Shown here one piece after another: positions 45,860 to 58,186 of a stretch of DNA of 60,000 bases. Each line of letters begins with the position of its first letter. Positions within the stretch are counted from its first letter, which is position 1. The DNA comes from Symsagittifera roscoffensis (taxonomy: Eukaryota > Xenacoelomorpha > Acoela > Convolutidae): assembly GCF_963678635.1 (NCBI RefSeq), contig NC_087067.1:58696487-58756486 (forward strand), written 5' to 3'. Made by a program: the position numbers and the translations under genes. The notes below the pieces were generated by a model. It was not told the origin of the DNA, made no database searches, and was given only the letters and a program-made list of their open reading frames with translations.

Positions 45860-47037
45860 CACTGAAATACTAAATGTTTATGAAAAACACCCAAATTTTA
45901 AAGGCAAGCCATCTTTAAAAAAATGGTGTAATTTTTGCCGACGATACGGACATAGTATTTCCGAATGTAGACAAAAACAACAAGATAACCAAAACAAACC
46001 TCAAAAGCATAAAGAACCAAATAAATCGTTTTATCAATATATGAAGAAAGATCAAAATCTACCAAACAAAAATTGTATACAGTAACAACAGTTCAGGAAA
46101 ACCAGTTCCGAACAACACCAATTACACAAGGAATCAATCACCATATAACTCAAGTTATACAGGAAGATCACCAGAACGAAGAAATACACAGAATTCTTCA
46201 CAAAATCATTATAATCGATCAAATAGTCGCAATAACTATTCGAGATCAAATTCAAATGCAACACAATTTGTTTCTAGTTCCAATTCCCAATCAAACCCAA
46301 GAAATAAACACTACTCCAATAATCAATCACGAAATTCATCATATAACAGAAATAGAAACTATTCACATAATCGAAATAGAAGTTATTCGAACAATCGAAA
46401 TCAGAATTACCCGAACAATCGATCAAGAAATAACTCACATAATGGATCAAACTATCACAGATCAAGTGACAATTATCAAAACAGATCACGGAATAATTCA
46501 CAAAATTGAAATTCAAGTTACAATAATCAATATATAAATTATTCCCAATCACCACATAGGAATAATAACCATTATAATAATTCTAAACATCGATACAGAA
46601 GTAGTACACCAAAACATCAAAGACATATTAATCAAGTACAGTCAAATGAAGAAACAACATCAGACCCCCCAGGTATTGATGAAACAGGAAGTAACGAACT
46701 ACAACTAAATCAAATAAACTGTGGATCATCAGATACAGAAAGTGATACAGAAAATACCATCCCCGTAAATATGATAACAGTCGAAAACGACTTCGAACCT
46801 ATTATATATGAACAACCTTTTACATCACATCTATATGAAAATCAATTGGAACTCCTTCACAATTATTATATTGAACCCATCAATATTACACAAGCTGCAC
46901 AAGAAATAAACGAAATTAACACGGTAAATAACCCCGATGAAAATGACAAAACAAAATGTTTAAACACAAATCATATTTATCAAATATACAAAAAGAACAA
47001 CCCAGAGAAAAAATTTGGACAATACCACTTCTCTTAG
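45860..47037 (+). pseudogene. Gag nucleocapsid knuckle and Asn/Ser/Arg-rich linker
   Basis: A CCHC zinc knuckle, CNFCRRYGHSISEC, lies at 45927-45968 (C-x2-C-x4-H-x4-C, binds genomic RNA). After a frame change the coding frame is an Asn/Ser/Arg/Tyr-rich low-complexity stretch (about 46085-46640, for example SHNRNRSYSNNRNQNY), with one TGA at about 46507, then a Ser/Asp/Glu-rich region and the open frame 46771-47037. The overlapping 154-codon frame at 46073-46537 is a shadow of this low-complexity coding. The basic linker would assist RNA packaging. Confidence 0.7.
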
Positions 47038-47073
47038 AAAGTCCAAGAAACAAAGAATTTCAACCACCAGATA

Positions 47074-47742
47074 TGAAATTGATTTTTTAATTGATTCAGG
47101 AGCAGAATCAAACATAATTAATATTCCCACATGGAATGAAATCAAAAATGAACGCCTCTTGCAACCTCTAGTAAACTAGCAACAGCACAAGGATCAACAT
47201 TAGTAAATTATGGAAAAATCCAATTATTCCTCCTCCCCACAAGAACAATGGAGCAAAATAAAATTTTAAACAAACCATTTAAACAAATATTTCATATCTT
47301 TGATATTAAACACAATATCATTGGTATACTTTTTATATCAAAATATATACCAACAATCAACATCTTGAATAGTAAAATACTAATCAAAGATAAGTATACA
47401 AAAACAAAAATTACAGCTCTAACATTTTTTTCAAAGATTAAATAAACAACCATCATTCTTCTCAAAATTTTATCCAATTTATAACCAACAACGGAAACAC
47501 CTGAAACCACTATCAGGAAATATATATAATTTTTCAATAAAACAAGTTCACCAATATGATAAAAGTCAAAATAAACAACAACTTTTTATGTCAGACTTTG
47601 AGTTTAAACCTATTCATAAGTTTTTCAAAATCACGATTTCATCTATAAAATATTTGAAAAATACGAATTCAGACATCATTTCGCTACATGTGTGTAACAA
47701 TACACCGTATCAAGTAACATTACCCTTAGGACTTTTAGGATA
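47074..47742 (+). pseudogene. Retropepsin-like protease and linker to RT (broken)
   Basis: The aspartic protease active site is seen as FLIDSGAESNIINI at about 47083-47127. The second family motif, HNIIGILFISKYIPTINI, is in another frame at about 47311-47364. Between them lie a stop near 47177 and frame changes. The linker ends with NTPYQVTLPLGLLG, a typical pre-RT motif, followed by TAA at 47741. The enzyme would cut Gag and Pol into mature proteins. Confidence 0.75.
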
Positions 47743-49076
47743 ATGCGAAACAAACGCTACACATCACCCGTACATGAAATAGCATACCGCGTAAATAATA
47801 TACTCCAATTATTAGATATTTGCCAATCCACAATTCTTAACGAAGAACTATCCATAAATAACATAATAAGCAATGGAAAGAGAAACACAGATTATTTCAC
47901 AAAAACAGCATGTTTTAAACCAACATTCAATATAACAAATTACACAAAAGAACAACAACAATTTTTAACGATGTTTAACTTTGAACACTCGCAAATTACA
48001 CAAATCGAGTTTGACAAACTAGCAAAACAACTGTTAAAATATTCAACAGTCTACGCAACATCAAAATTTGATGTTGGGAAAATCAGTTCATCGCTACATC
48101 TCCCGTTAAAACCTGACGCAGTTTTCAAAAAACAAAGAGCAAGTAAAGTACCAATTCATTTACACAATAAGGTAAATAGATTACTAAATTTTTTAGAACA
48201 ATACAAAATTATCGCACCAGTAAACAAAGAAGAACAACCAAAAGGTAACACATTTATTAACCCTGTTATAATCCTAGCAAAAGGAGAATCATTAAAAATA
48301 GTTTTAGACGCTAGATATCTCAATTCACTAATAGACGAATCAAAATGCAATTGGCCTATTGAACCAATACAAGTAATCTTAACAAAAATAAATGGCAAAT
48401 ATTTCACAACCGCAGATATGAACAGTGCTTATAACCAAATGCCATTAGACGAACAGTCACGACGTTTAACACAATTCGTTATTGGAAACCAATAATACGA
48501 ATTTAATCGATTAGTCTATGGAATATCCATAGGACCAGCAGCATTTTCAGCTTTCATGAGCAAAACTTTTAGACCACTAATACTTAAGAAAAACGCAATC
48601 ACCTATTTAGACGATGTTTTTATGCAATCACAGACAGAAGAAGAAATGTTTACAGTTTTAGAACACTATCATAAAATACTTCAGAACGAAAATCTGAAGG
48701 CCGCCCCCAAAAAATCACACTTCTTTTTAACACGAGTTAAATTTTTAGGACATAATACAAGAAACACAATCACTCCATTAAAATCACGCATTGATGCTAT
48801 TTAAAAACTTCAACCACCAACAAACAAAAAGAAAATCCAAGAATTCCTTGGAATGTTAAATTTCTTAATCAAGTACGTTTACAAAATGCAATTATATTTA
48901 AGACCGTTCTATAATATCCTCAGACAACAAATTAATTTTGAATGGACCACTGAACATCAAACACGATTTGAAGAAATTAAAAAACTTCTAACTGAACAAA
49001 TTTCAAACACAATTCCAGATCCAAAATTTCAAACACAATTCCAGCATTACTACAATCACACAGTGGTACAAATAAA
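47743..49076 (+). pseudogene. pol: Reverse transcriptase (pol), two nonsense codons
   Basis: Domains in order: LPLKPDAVFKKQRASKVP, NPVIILAKGESLKIVLDAR (fingers), YFTTADMNSAYNQMPLDE (first catalytic Asp), then TAA at 48493-48495. The same frame goes on with FNRLVYGISIGPAAFSAFM and the catalytic box TYLDDVFM (YLDD at 48604-48615), KKSHFFLTRVKFLGH, TAA at 48802-48804, and the thumb/connection KIQEFLGMLNFL. Both stops are single-base changes within otherwise clear sequence. It copies the RNA genome into DNA. The frame shifts near 49070 into RNase H. Confidence 0.88.
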
Positions 49077-51533
49077 ATGAACCTTATATCAGCAAATTCC
49101 CGATTATTCACTCAAGCAGAGCTACGACTCTCAACTCTAATGAGAGAATGTACAGCTATAATTTATACACTTACAGAATATGACTTTCTGGTACTTGGAT
49201 CAAAACATCCAACAGTTCTATTCACAGATCATAAACCAATCATTTTTCTCTTTACACAAAAGTCAAATCCTAATCACCGAGTTTATAGATTTCAATTAAT
49301 ACTAATGAAATTTCCAAGCTTACATATAGTTTGGACAGCAGGAAAGAATCTTGCATTACCAGATACATTAAGTCGAAATACACCACCTGAATTACTTACA
49401 CGAAAAACTACAGTTGAAATACCCAAAAATTTAAAATTTTACTTTGCAAAAGACGAAACATCACCCCGACTAGAATGCAAATATGCAGTAAAAACTGATA
49501 TTGAACAATCACAAATAAATAACCTACAACATTTTCCACTTTACTTAGATTGCCAAAATAATCACTACGAAGTTGATCTACTTGGAACATCAACTTTCAA
49601 ACCAATTCCAAACTCACAATGGATAAAAAATAACACCCAACAAAAACGAATAAAACACCACTCGAATAAAAAAGACCTTTTTCCGTCAATTGAAAAAGAA
49701 AATCTAACTGATAAAATAAATTTATCAGAACCACAAACAAATGATTCAAAATACACAGTAAATCAATTTTTTGACCTCCATGACCCACTTGACACAATTC
49801 CTTTATCTAAATTAGAAATTAATATCTTGAAACAAAATCAAAATCTTGACCCAGTAATTAGACAACTAAAATCATGGCACAAATACAAAACTAAGCCCGC
49901 AAAGGCAGATACCACAATTTTAGGAAATAAAACACTCCTCCGATATTTCCGAAAATTTAAAATTACAACAATTAAAGAAAACACAGACCTTTTAGAAAAT
50001 CAATTAAATGATTCTACAGTTCCCTGTCTCCCTTTAAGTATGATTCTAATAGCTTTTAACATTTCACATACACAAAACATTAAGGGAAACTCTGGATTAG
50101 AGAAAACATATTCAAATTTTACACAAAAATTTTATTTCCCAAATGCACCAATTTGGATAAAAGTACTATGCAATGATTGTATAGTATGTCAGCTAAATAA
50201 ACCTTATCCAAATCAAAAACAAATAGCACAAAAACAAGATTTTAAAGGACAAAGTTTATATTTTAACCACCGTATCTCATTCGATACAAAAGGACCAATT
50301 TCACCATCCTCTGAAGGAAACTCCTACATTATGGTAATTGTTGATGCATTTAAACATTATGTAGCACTCAACTCAGTACCACATTGTAACGCTTATTATG
50401 CTTACACAACACTTTATGAACACTGGATAGCTAAATTCGGATTACCCGAAATCTTAGTTACAGACAACGGTACAGAATTCATAAATAATGAAATTATCAC
50501 ACTATGTCACTTATATAACATTAAGCACAAACCGCGTACATCTCATGCACCTTGGACAAACGGTTTAGTCGAAGGTATGAACCGTTCACTACAAGGATAT
50601 CTTAGATGTATCATAAATGGAAATGATACAAGATACACAGAATGGTCAGCAGATGTAAAATTACTTCCCTTAGCATATAATTCACAAATTACGACAACTC
50701 TAGGAATTTCACAATACGAAATGGTTTTTAATCACAAGCCACGTAAACTAATTATGTTTACAGCAAACTCTCATAAAAATTCACAATGTCATTGCCAACC
50801 GAATAAAGACTCAGTTTGTTATAACCTACCTTTACACACGCATGATGAAGATCATTTTCATCACCCACAAATCCTTAAATTAGCCTCCGGTACACACACC
50901 GAATGGATTTTAAATATAGATAAAAAACACAATGAAATTTACCAAAGAGTAACAAAAAAATTGTTACAAAGGCAAAATATTAACGAATAAATAAATTCAC
51001 GCTTTACACCAGCCTCAAATTTAAAAATTGGAACATTTGTCTTAATAGCTAACTTTAATACACAAAAAGGAATTTCTAAAAAAATACAACCCCTTCGCAA
51101 AGGACCATACCAAATCATCGCCAAACCCACTGACGTAACATATAAAATCACCCATTCAGACCAAAAAGAAACTGTTCAACATCAAAACAATCTATTGCCT
51201 TACTACCTAAAAGATTACGCACTACGCGAACTAACTCAATTAGTTTCTTTCACAGGTTCAAAAGTTATTCAAAATCACCCACATACGGAAAATGAAATAA
51301 ATGAACAAAAGGATATTCACCTTGAAAAACAAAATAAAAAACCAACTACAACCAAAAACAATACAAAAAAGCTAGATCAAAAAATACCTCAAAAAGAAAG
51401 GAAAAATAGAAAAATGATAGAAAAAATTATACCACAAGAACAAGTCGAAAAATCAGAACTTAGAGATTCAACACGACTTAGAAATCAACCACGTAAAAAC
51501 TACAAAACATTCATCCCACAATCTAAAATATAA
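49077..51533 (+). pseudogene. pol: RNase H and integrase (pol C-terminal part), one nonsense codon
   Basis: One frame spans 49077-51533, broken only by TAA at 50988-50990. RNase H: RLSTLMRECTAIIYTL and LFTDHKPIIF, ending LPDTLSRNTP. Integrase: an N-terminal zinc-binding region near 50060-50200 whose second histidine position is Asn (KGNSGLEKT) while CNDCIVCQ is kept. The catalytic core has FDTKGP (Asp at 50283), TDNGTEF (Asp at 50463) and LVEGMNRS (Glu at 50571), so the last two are 35 residues apart (D,D35E). After the stop comes a GPY-type module (RKGPYQIIAKP) and a Lys-rich tail. No chromodomain is seen. It inserts the DNA copy into the chromosome. Confidence 0.9.
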
Positions 51534-52456
51534 AAGAATGTTGAATTTCAAAAACAGCTTTATTTTTAAAATTAATAATATTTGCACCTCTGAAACATTT
51601 TGAACTTTCATTTTTCAAAATAACATGCTGCAAACACGCAGCGACTCTAGTTCAAAATTAGCTAATGGGATTCATTCAATCCGTCACCTTCTATAACTCA
51701 AACACAAACCAATTAGACGAAAGATTTTAAACTCCAGACATATCTATAACTATAACTTTACAACCTCCTGGTCAAAAATACGTAAACCACTCAAACTTGA
51801 CAACTAAAATAAATACCACCATAATATCATAACCCTCCCTTATCTAATATCATAAAGATCAACAATATTTTCCCAACTCAGACCTCAAAAACCCCCCAAC
51901 CAAAAATGTTAAATTAGCCTAAAGTAAAAATACGACTATATTAATTTAGCCTAAAGTACAAAAATCTCAAAAACACCCCAGATCACCTGACAACTAAAAA
52001 TAAAGCAAAGAAGACCTCCCGAACACCATGAAATTCGCCCCCAACACTTTTTCACAAATTCAACCCACTTGTCAAAAAATCAATAAATATCTCGACCACT
52101 TTTAAAAATTGCCACAAACAACAAAAAATATTCGACCAAGAAGTCATTTCTTAAATGCTCTTCTCTCGATCAGTCAACACAATTTTCAACATTTTCATAA
52201 ACTTTTTAACAATACCTAAACTTTTATTCATATTTCTCTTTGATACTTTTGAAGCTTTTATAATAATTTAAATCATTTTCGCAATATTTTTTTAAATTTT
52301 CTACTCCCTATTTGAAATATATCTCCAACTTTCCCAAGTTATTGACCATATTCACAGGTACGAAAACCCAAAGTTTATATAAATGATACGAACCATTTTT
52401 AGTAGAACAGATATTTTTTACTATTTGTAATTTTTATCATCCCTAATATTGACAAT
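51534..52456 (+). other. Spacer between pol and ORF X
   Basis: About 920 bp with no usable frame. It may hold signals for a spliced or subgenomic env message; none could be identified. Confidence 0.5.
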
Positions 52457-53698
52457 ATGCAAATGTATAAAGAAGGCATAACATTCGCCTTAGCAACAAT
52501 CCTTTTAATTCTTTTTCTTGAAGAATACTACAATAAACATAAATTTTTTCACTAAGAAAAATCAATCAGACAACCTTCAAAAATAGCTAACCAACAATCA
52601 CACAGTCAGTCTTCACCGACATTATCCCAAGAAAACCCGACAATACCTACAACTACCCACAACCCCCAAACGTCTACACGAATTTCTTTCCGAGATAACC
52701 CATACACTTTTGAAGAACGACACGCTCGCTTATCTGAACCATTAGTACCAGTTCAGCGACAGGCACCTCTAAGTGAACCAACATATAACTTGTAACCAAC
52801 ACTACCACAAGAATTAAGTAGAATAAGAAATATTAGTCAAAACCAAAATACAATTAAAATAAATAGACAAATTATACATCCACGACGAAATAGAAATTTT
52901 CAAACCCCCCGAGTTTATTTTGATATACCCCAATCCCCATCACCAAGTACTCCAGAAAACCCAATAAGTATATTACCGGAAACCCCTACGCTTCTTTCAC
53001 AACGTAGCACCTCAAGTGTACCCTCAGATTACTTAGGTTCAACACCAACATCTGAACAAATACGTGACCACCCTTTTAACCCCCCAAACCAAACATCACG
53101 ACTACCATATTGGACAACACAGTCATTCACACAAGGTGAACCAAATTTAATAGATGACCCAATAGATATTTCTACGGATACAACAACATCATCATCACTA
53201 CCAGAAACATTATCACTACCGTCTACACCATCAATAAGCCAGATTTCACCGACGCCTTTCCCCCTAAATTTTCCAAATAACCTCGACGCTAGATATTGAG
53301 AACAATCATCAACAAATATCCCTTTAAGATTAGATTGGAACACGTTCACAGCATCCCCACCATTATTTGGACAACATCCGGAAAGTAACCGACTCCACAA
53401 CTGGGCACTCCATAGACTACAGTATAGACAAGACATCCACGAAGACGTTCGTGACCATAACATCCAAATACTCCAACAAAATAGTTTACAATTAAAATTT
53501 GAAATCACGGTTAAACTTAACAACATTGCTCAACATCCTTACCCACTAAACCCACCCAATATAACAGCTCAATCGCTACCACTACCATTTATAACAACTG
53601 AAGTAATATATAAATACGACAGATATACCAAAAAGACAATTGGTTACATCACATTTTATAACCCATACTCAGGATTATCATACACATGTATATTCTAA
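52457..53698 (+). pseudogene. ORF X, membrane-anchored accessory protein (unknown)
   Basis: A single frame of 413 codons from ATG 52457, with three nonsense codons (TAA 52553, TAA 52793, TGA 53297) and stop at 53696. Residues about 6-20 are hydrophobic (TFALATILLILFL), fitting a signal anchor near the N-terminus. The middle (about residues 35-280) is very rich in Pro, Ser and Thr. The last 130 residues look folded (LHNWALHRLQYRQDIHEDV, YITFYNPYSGLSYTCIF). Its end overlaps the env start by 13 bases. No family recognised. Its place next to env suggests a role in the particle surface or egress, which is inference. Consistent reading frame across 1.24 kb is the reason for calling it. Confidence 0.65.
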
Positions 53699-56304
53699 AA
53701 ATATTGATATTTCTCCAACTCTTTTTTTTAATAATCTCCGATCAGAACACAAATCCTTCTCCCCGCACAGGACCCCAGGACTTATTAATAACACACTACG
53801 ATTGTGAAGAAAATGAACAAAAAACACTACACAAATATGCAATAAATCAAGTATCACAATGCGAAACGGAACCACAAGCTATAGAAACTACAAATGTAAT
53901 AGCGACACTATATTCAAAAGCCCGAGCAACAAAAGTCATAGGATATAAATTAACAGCAACATTTTCCGAAAACAAAGTACATTGTTCACAAGTTTCAAAC
54001 GGAAATAAACACCAACTTGACCACGAATCATTTTACCAAAGTAAAATAGAACGACTTCTACATCTAAATCCCGATGATTTTAAAAACGAGCTACTCAGAT
54101 TAAACATCACAAGAAATAAAAACACCGACAGAAAAATAGTATATTTTCAAGTCTTTGCCGATTCTGTACATCAAGCAGAACTTGAAAGATATCAAGGACA
54201 TATAAAACTAGATGAAAAATACCCATACAACGGCTCACACGGAAGATTAACTTATGACATACACGATAAGCACTGGATACCACACATTGGTATAAATAAT
54301 CCATCAAACTGCAAAGCAGACACAAAAAACAAAGGATATCAAGAAATAATGTTTTTCGATGGGAAAATACAACTCGAAAAAATACAACTCACACGAGATT
54401 TATCCGACAACACAATGATCTATCAAGGAATTAAACTACCTTGTAAAAACGATCAAGGTTATTGTGATCCTAAAACACGGACACAAGCAACAATTGTTTG
54501 GTTTCCCGAAGATACATATACAACATTTCAAGTAGCAAAAAAACACGCTCGAATGATAAAATTTCACGAAAAAAAATTGATACAATCAATTCCATATGAA
54601 CAAGTCCATCCATCACGAAAACAAAGTACTGATTTTCGATATCTCCATAATCTAGAAAACAAATTAACAAGTTTCCAAATATATCAAGAAACAGAAATCG
54701 CATGCAAATACAGAAACCCACTTCACAAAACACAATACTCTGAAATATTAGTTGAATACGAAAAAGGTTTCGACATGACCACTGGAAAAATAAAAATTGA
54801 CCCTTATGCCGCAGGTCACCCTCTACACGAAGGAACATCATATATACCAGTTAACTTTCAAAAAAGTAATGGTCAACCTGGTGGACACCTAAAGCCCCTT
54901 GACACTAGAAGCACACGTTTACAAGAACTATCACTAATGAATAATTCTTATTTTGGTAATATCCACTATGATATCCACTTAGATATGAAGTTAGACTACA
55001 CGATTAGTCGAACTTTTCAAGAAATGTCACTCTCCGAATTAGAAACACTTCACCAACTATGCGAATCAGAAAGGACACAAATCCTACAATCACTTGCACT
55101 AGCAGTGTTAAAAATACCCAACGCAGGATATTTACTATCAGGAAACAGATCAAATTTTCTAGACTACGAAGGAAATATTTTATGGTTTTATACTTGTACC
55201 AAAAAAGTATCACCACTATATGTTTTTGAAGACAAAAGAGGCTATAAAAGAATCCCTATCTTTTATAAAAATAAAGTACATTTTGTTGACACACTTTCAA
55301 GACGCTCATATTTTTGGGATACCGCAGTCCCATGTGGATCAGAAAATAGCCACAATGTAGTACAATTGAACCCTGATGAAGATAAATATTATCTTCTTAC
55401 CCCATACCCCACGTTAATGCAATCACTCAAAAAAATTTCACCCGAAAGCATCAGAGCTATTGCTCGTAATCCAAATATTGATTTACAATCAATTGGAATA
55501 TATTCAAAACCCGATATCCAACACCACATTAGAACACAACAATTCCAGGAATTATTAACACAAATGGACACTATACAAACACCATCAATTGACCAAAACT
55601 TACGCAAACTTGCCGAAACCGCAGGATTTGCAGATATCTATACACAAGATTATAGCGGATATTTTAAAGACATTAAAGACTATATATATCTAAACGGTGA
55701 AAAATACAGACCACAAGATATTTCGCCTAAAATATTTTTAGCTTTGTTACACTAAAAAATGAAATTCTCGATTTTCTAGGATGGCCCTATTACATCTATT
55801 ACAAAATTAACTATCCTATACGCAATGTTTAACTTTATAGGATTTCTTTTTTCACTCTTAAAAGGAATCTATAACACATGCGCTATACACACACAAGTAA
55901 ATAGACAAGCAAGTGTAGCACGCATACTATTTGCAGTATTTTTTGGAATTTTTTCATCATCAATTAACAAAATTCTTCTAGACGCACAAATAAAAGAATA
56001 TAATACAAAAATAGCGACAACACAGAACAAATACGACGAAGAACATAATAACATAGAAGTAACGCCTACAGCACCACAGTTGCCACCCCTACCACATAAC
56101 CATCCATTATCCTTAGTCCCACGAAATTTCCGAAACCTAGCAATAACACATAACCCAAATTTTAGACCAAAAATATCGCAAAGTCCCATACAACATATAA
56201 TGACACATCATTCACAAGATGATAATACATATGAACAAATTATAGAACAACCTCATACCACCGCTTTTTAGTCTCAAAATGATCAATTTTTTAGCCCACG
56301 ATGA
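53686..56304 (+). pseudogene. env: Env-like glycoprotein, nearest to jingchuvirus/chuvirus type; ectodomain intact, tail broken
   Basis: Codons 1-689 (53686-55755) are open. Residues 3-17 form a hydrophobic signal peptide (LKILIFLQLFFLIIS). The ectodomain has paired cysteines (YDCEENE, SQCETE, VHCSQ, PCKNDQGYCDP, TCTKK, PCGSE) and N-glycosylation sequons (LNITR, YNGSH, MNNSY, GNRSN). The early pattern (aromatic-Asp-Cys, an aliphatic/Ser stretch, Val-x-x-Cys, then a beta-rich block and another Cys) is what I associate with chuvirus-like fusion glycoproteins captured by animal retroelements; this is recognition, not a search. After TAA at 55753 the tail continues through two compensating frame changes to two hydrophobic segments (about 55813-55870 and 55918-55985), a TAG at 56269 and the inferred end TGA at 56302. 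The copy at 12-13.6 kb is open across the tail and lacks the TAG. It would mediate membrane fusion and cell-to-cell or germline entry. Confidence 0.72.
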
Positions 56305-58107
56305 GCCGACGACTTGGATCCCTACACCGCTCAAATTCCATCCAACCAACCTCAACACTCCAATCACAATAATCCCACTTTTTGCTTTCCCGCCACCCAA
56401 TTTTCCAACTATTAATATAACATCAAGCATGAATTCGGATACTAATTCAGATATTTCAGTTTTATACTCCATTTCACAACTTGATAACCCTAATATAGAA
56501 ACCCCTGACGAATTTGCAGACTCCAAACCATCTCCATCCAATAATTTTCAAACCAACTCCTCAGTTTTTTCAAAACACCCTTTTCAACCGATCCCACCAA
56601 ATAATCCACTCCCATCCGTTTCTACTCCTTCTTATGCTTCGCAAGTAACCCCAACATATTCTCCAATTCATTCCGACCGATCATCTAATAATTCTCCAGA
56701 TACCCCCAAATCTCCCAGGAACTCGATAATTTTATCACCCTACAACAACAGCTAATACACCCTAACACACTCACTATAAATCAAATTTCATCCACAATAG
56801 AATCCTCAAACCCACCTACTCCTACATCCTCCTCAGCTTACACTGCATCATTAGCACAATCATCCACATCCACCGAATCATCAACTAGCACTAACCGAGC
56901 TTATCGCACTTTTAAAAGAAAATTCCCAAACCATCCATTCCCGACCAAACCAGGAACAGCCTGCGAGTATATTAATCATCCACACCACACGAACACGAAA
57001 TATTTTCTAGCAATCACCTTACCCTCATTCCCACAATATACTTTAAACACACCTAACGACACTAAGGACACGCGTAGTTTTTTGATGAACATGTTTTAAT
57101 GCCTACACTTCATTGGACAGCATATTACCATTTTACTAATCCCCTTTGCCTGCCACTATCTAATAATCATAACGATATAGAAAAGAATAAAGATATGCTG
57201 TATCGACTCACCACAACACTAACACATAGACAATTTACATGTATAGGATAAAAAAAATCACTAAAAACATTCACTGCACCCCGAGCTAACGAATTTACAA
57301 TAGAATATTACGACCATAATATCATCCGAACTAATCAAGACCAATTTTTAGATGACGACCGCTTCGCTAACCCACAACTAACAGAAAAATTCTTCATCAA
57401 AACATCATATGTATTCACACTTAATATTTTTGATAGAAAATATGATCACATCATTTCTGAAGCACTAACTCATATGCAAGCTTACGAAAGTTTTAAAGAA
57501 AAATTTCTATTTTTTCACTAACCTTTCACTTCCTTGCACCACATGAACGCGATTTGCACTGTTCACACGACATTATGTTACGCACTAAACAGACTCGCAC
57601 ATATACATACTATCGCTTCATACAAAATCATTTTGATCTACATACTCCATCAAGACAACCACACCATCGTTTTCAGTTTATTAACTCGAAGTACACTTCA
57701 CAATTTTTTCTTAATTTCACCTATTGCATTAAAGATACTAACCTCCACGGCATTCTCCGCAATTATGACCCAGTAACACAATTGTATATATTTTTTCCCA
57801 TCACGAAGACCTTTAATGCCGAAGAATCCAGACCCTTCCTTATCCCACATGAATTTATCCAACCTATAGAAATCCCTATATTAGAATTTATTCACAATAC
57901 TAAATAGAATCACAAAATATATAACCTCATTCAAAACACAACTTATGAGTTTGCAGTAGGCACCGAAGAACTAAAAACCATTAAAGCACTTCAACTGCTT
58001 TGGCCACTGCTCCAAACTAAAAACATCATTCGCATACTAGCAAAATTACTAACAATTTCGACATAATACGCGACATCTTTCCCCACGGCTTTTTCCCAGA
58101 CGATTAA
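56301..58107 (+). pseudogene. ORF Z, Pro/Ser/Thr-rich accessory protein (unknown)
   Basis: Begins ATG at 56301, overlapping the inferred env stop as ATGA; the same overlap is present in the copy at 12666. A one-base deletion near 56345 is private to this copy. The frame then runs to about 56735 (FAFPPPNFPTINITSSMNSD, many SP/TP pairs). Further frame changes near 56735, 57070, 57500 and 58050 and stops near 57250 and 57905 follow. The later part appears folded and aromatic-rich (LHWTAYYHFTNPLCLPL, DRKYDHIISEALTHMQ, FFLNFTYCIKDTNL) and ends HGFFPDD before TAA at 58105. Total about 600 codons. No family recognised. Like ORF X it has a disordered first half and a folded second half. Confidence 0.6.
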
Positions 58108-58110
58108 CAG

Positions 58111-58186
58111 GTAAGTATATTACAAATATTCTTTACTAATAGATTTAAATTAATACTAACCATTCTGTACTCATGTTTCTTTTAGA
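58111..58186 (+). other. Intron-like segment after ORF Z
   Basis: Starts with a strong 5' splice site (acag|gtaagtat) three bases after the ORF Z stop and ends tttcttttag. At 76 bp it is a plausible small spliceosomal intron. It may be part of the splicing that makes env-type messages or a chance match. Confidence 0.35.

Noticed and set aside
46073-46537. 154-codon Ile/Thr/His-rich ORF
   Set aside because: It is the shifted frame of the Asn/Ser/Arg-rich linker; codon repeats such as aat-cga in the real frame create it.
53029-53526. 165-codon minus-strand ORF
   Set aside because: Antisense shadow of ORF X; the P/S/T-rich sense strand yields a long antisense frame rich in Ser/Gly/Val.
53686-56304. 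Errantivirus (gypsy/baculovirus-F type) Env
   Set aside because: I saw no furin-like site followed by the expected fusion-peptide pattern; cysteine layout and N-terminal block fit a chuvirus-like glycoprotein better. A profile search is needed to settle it.
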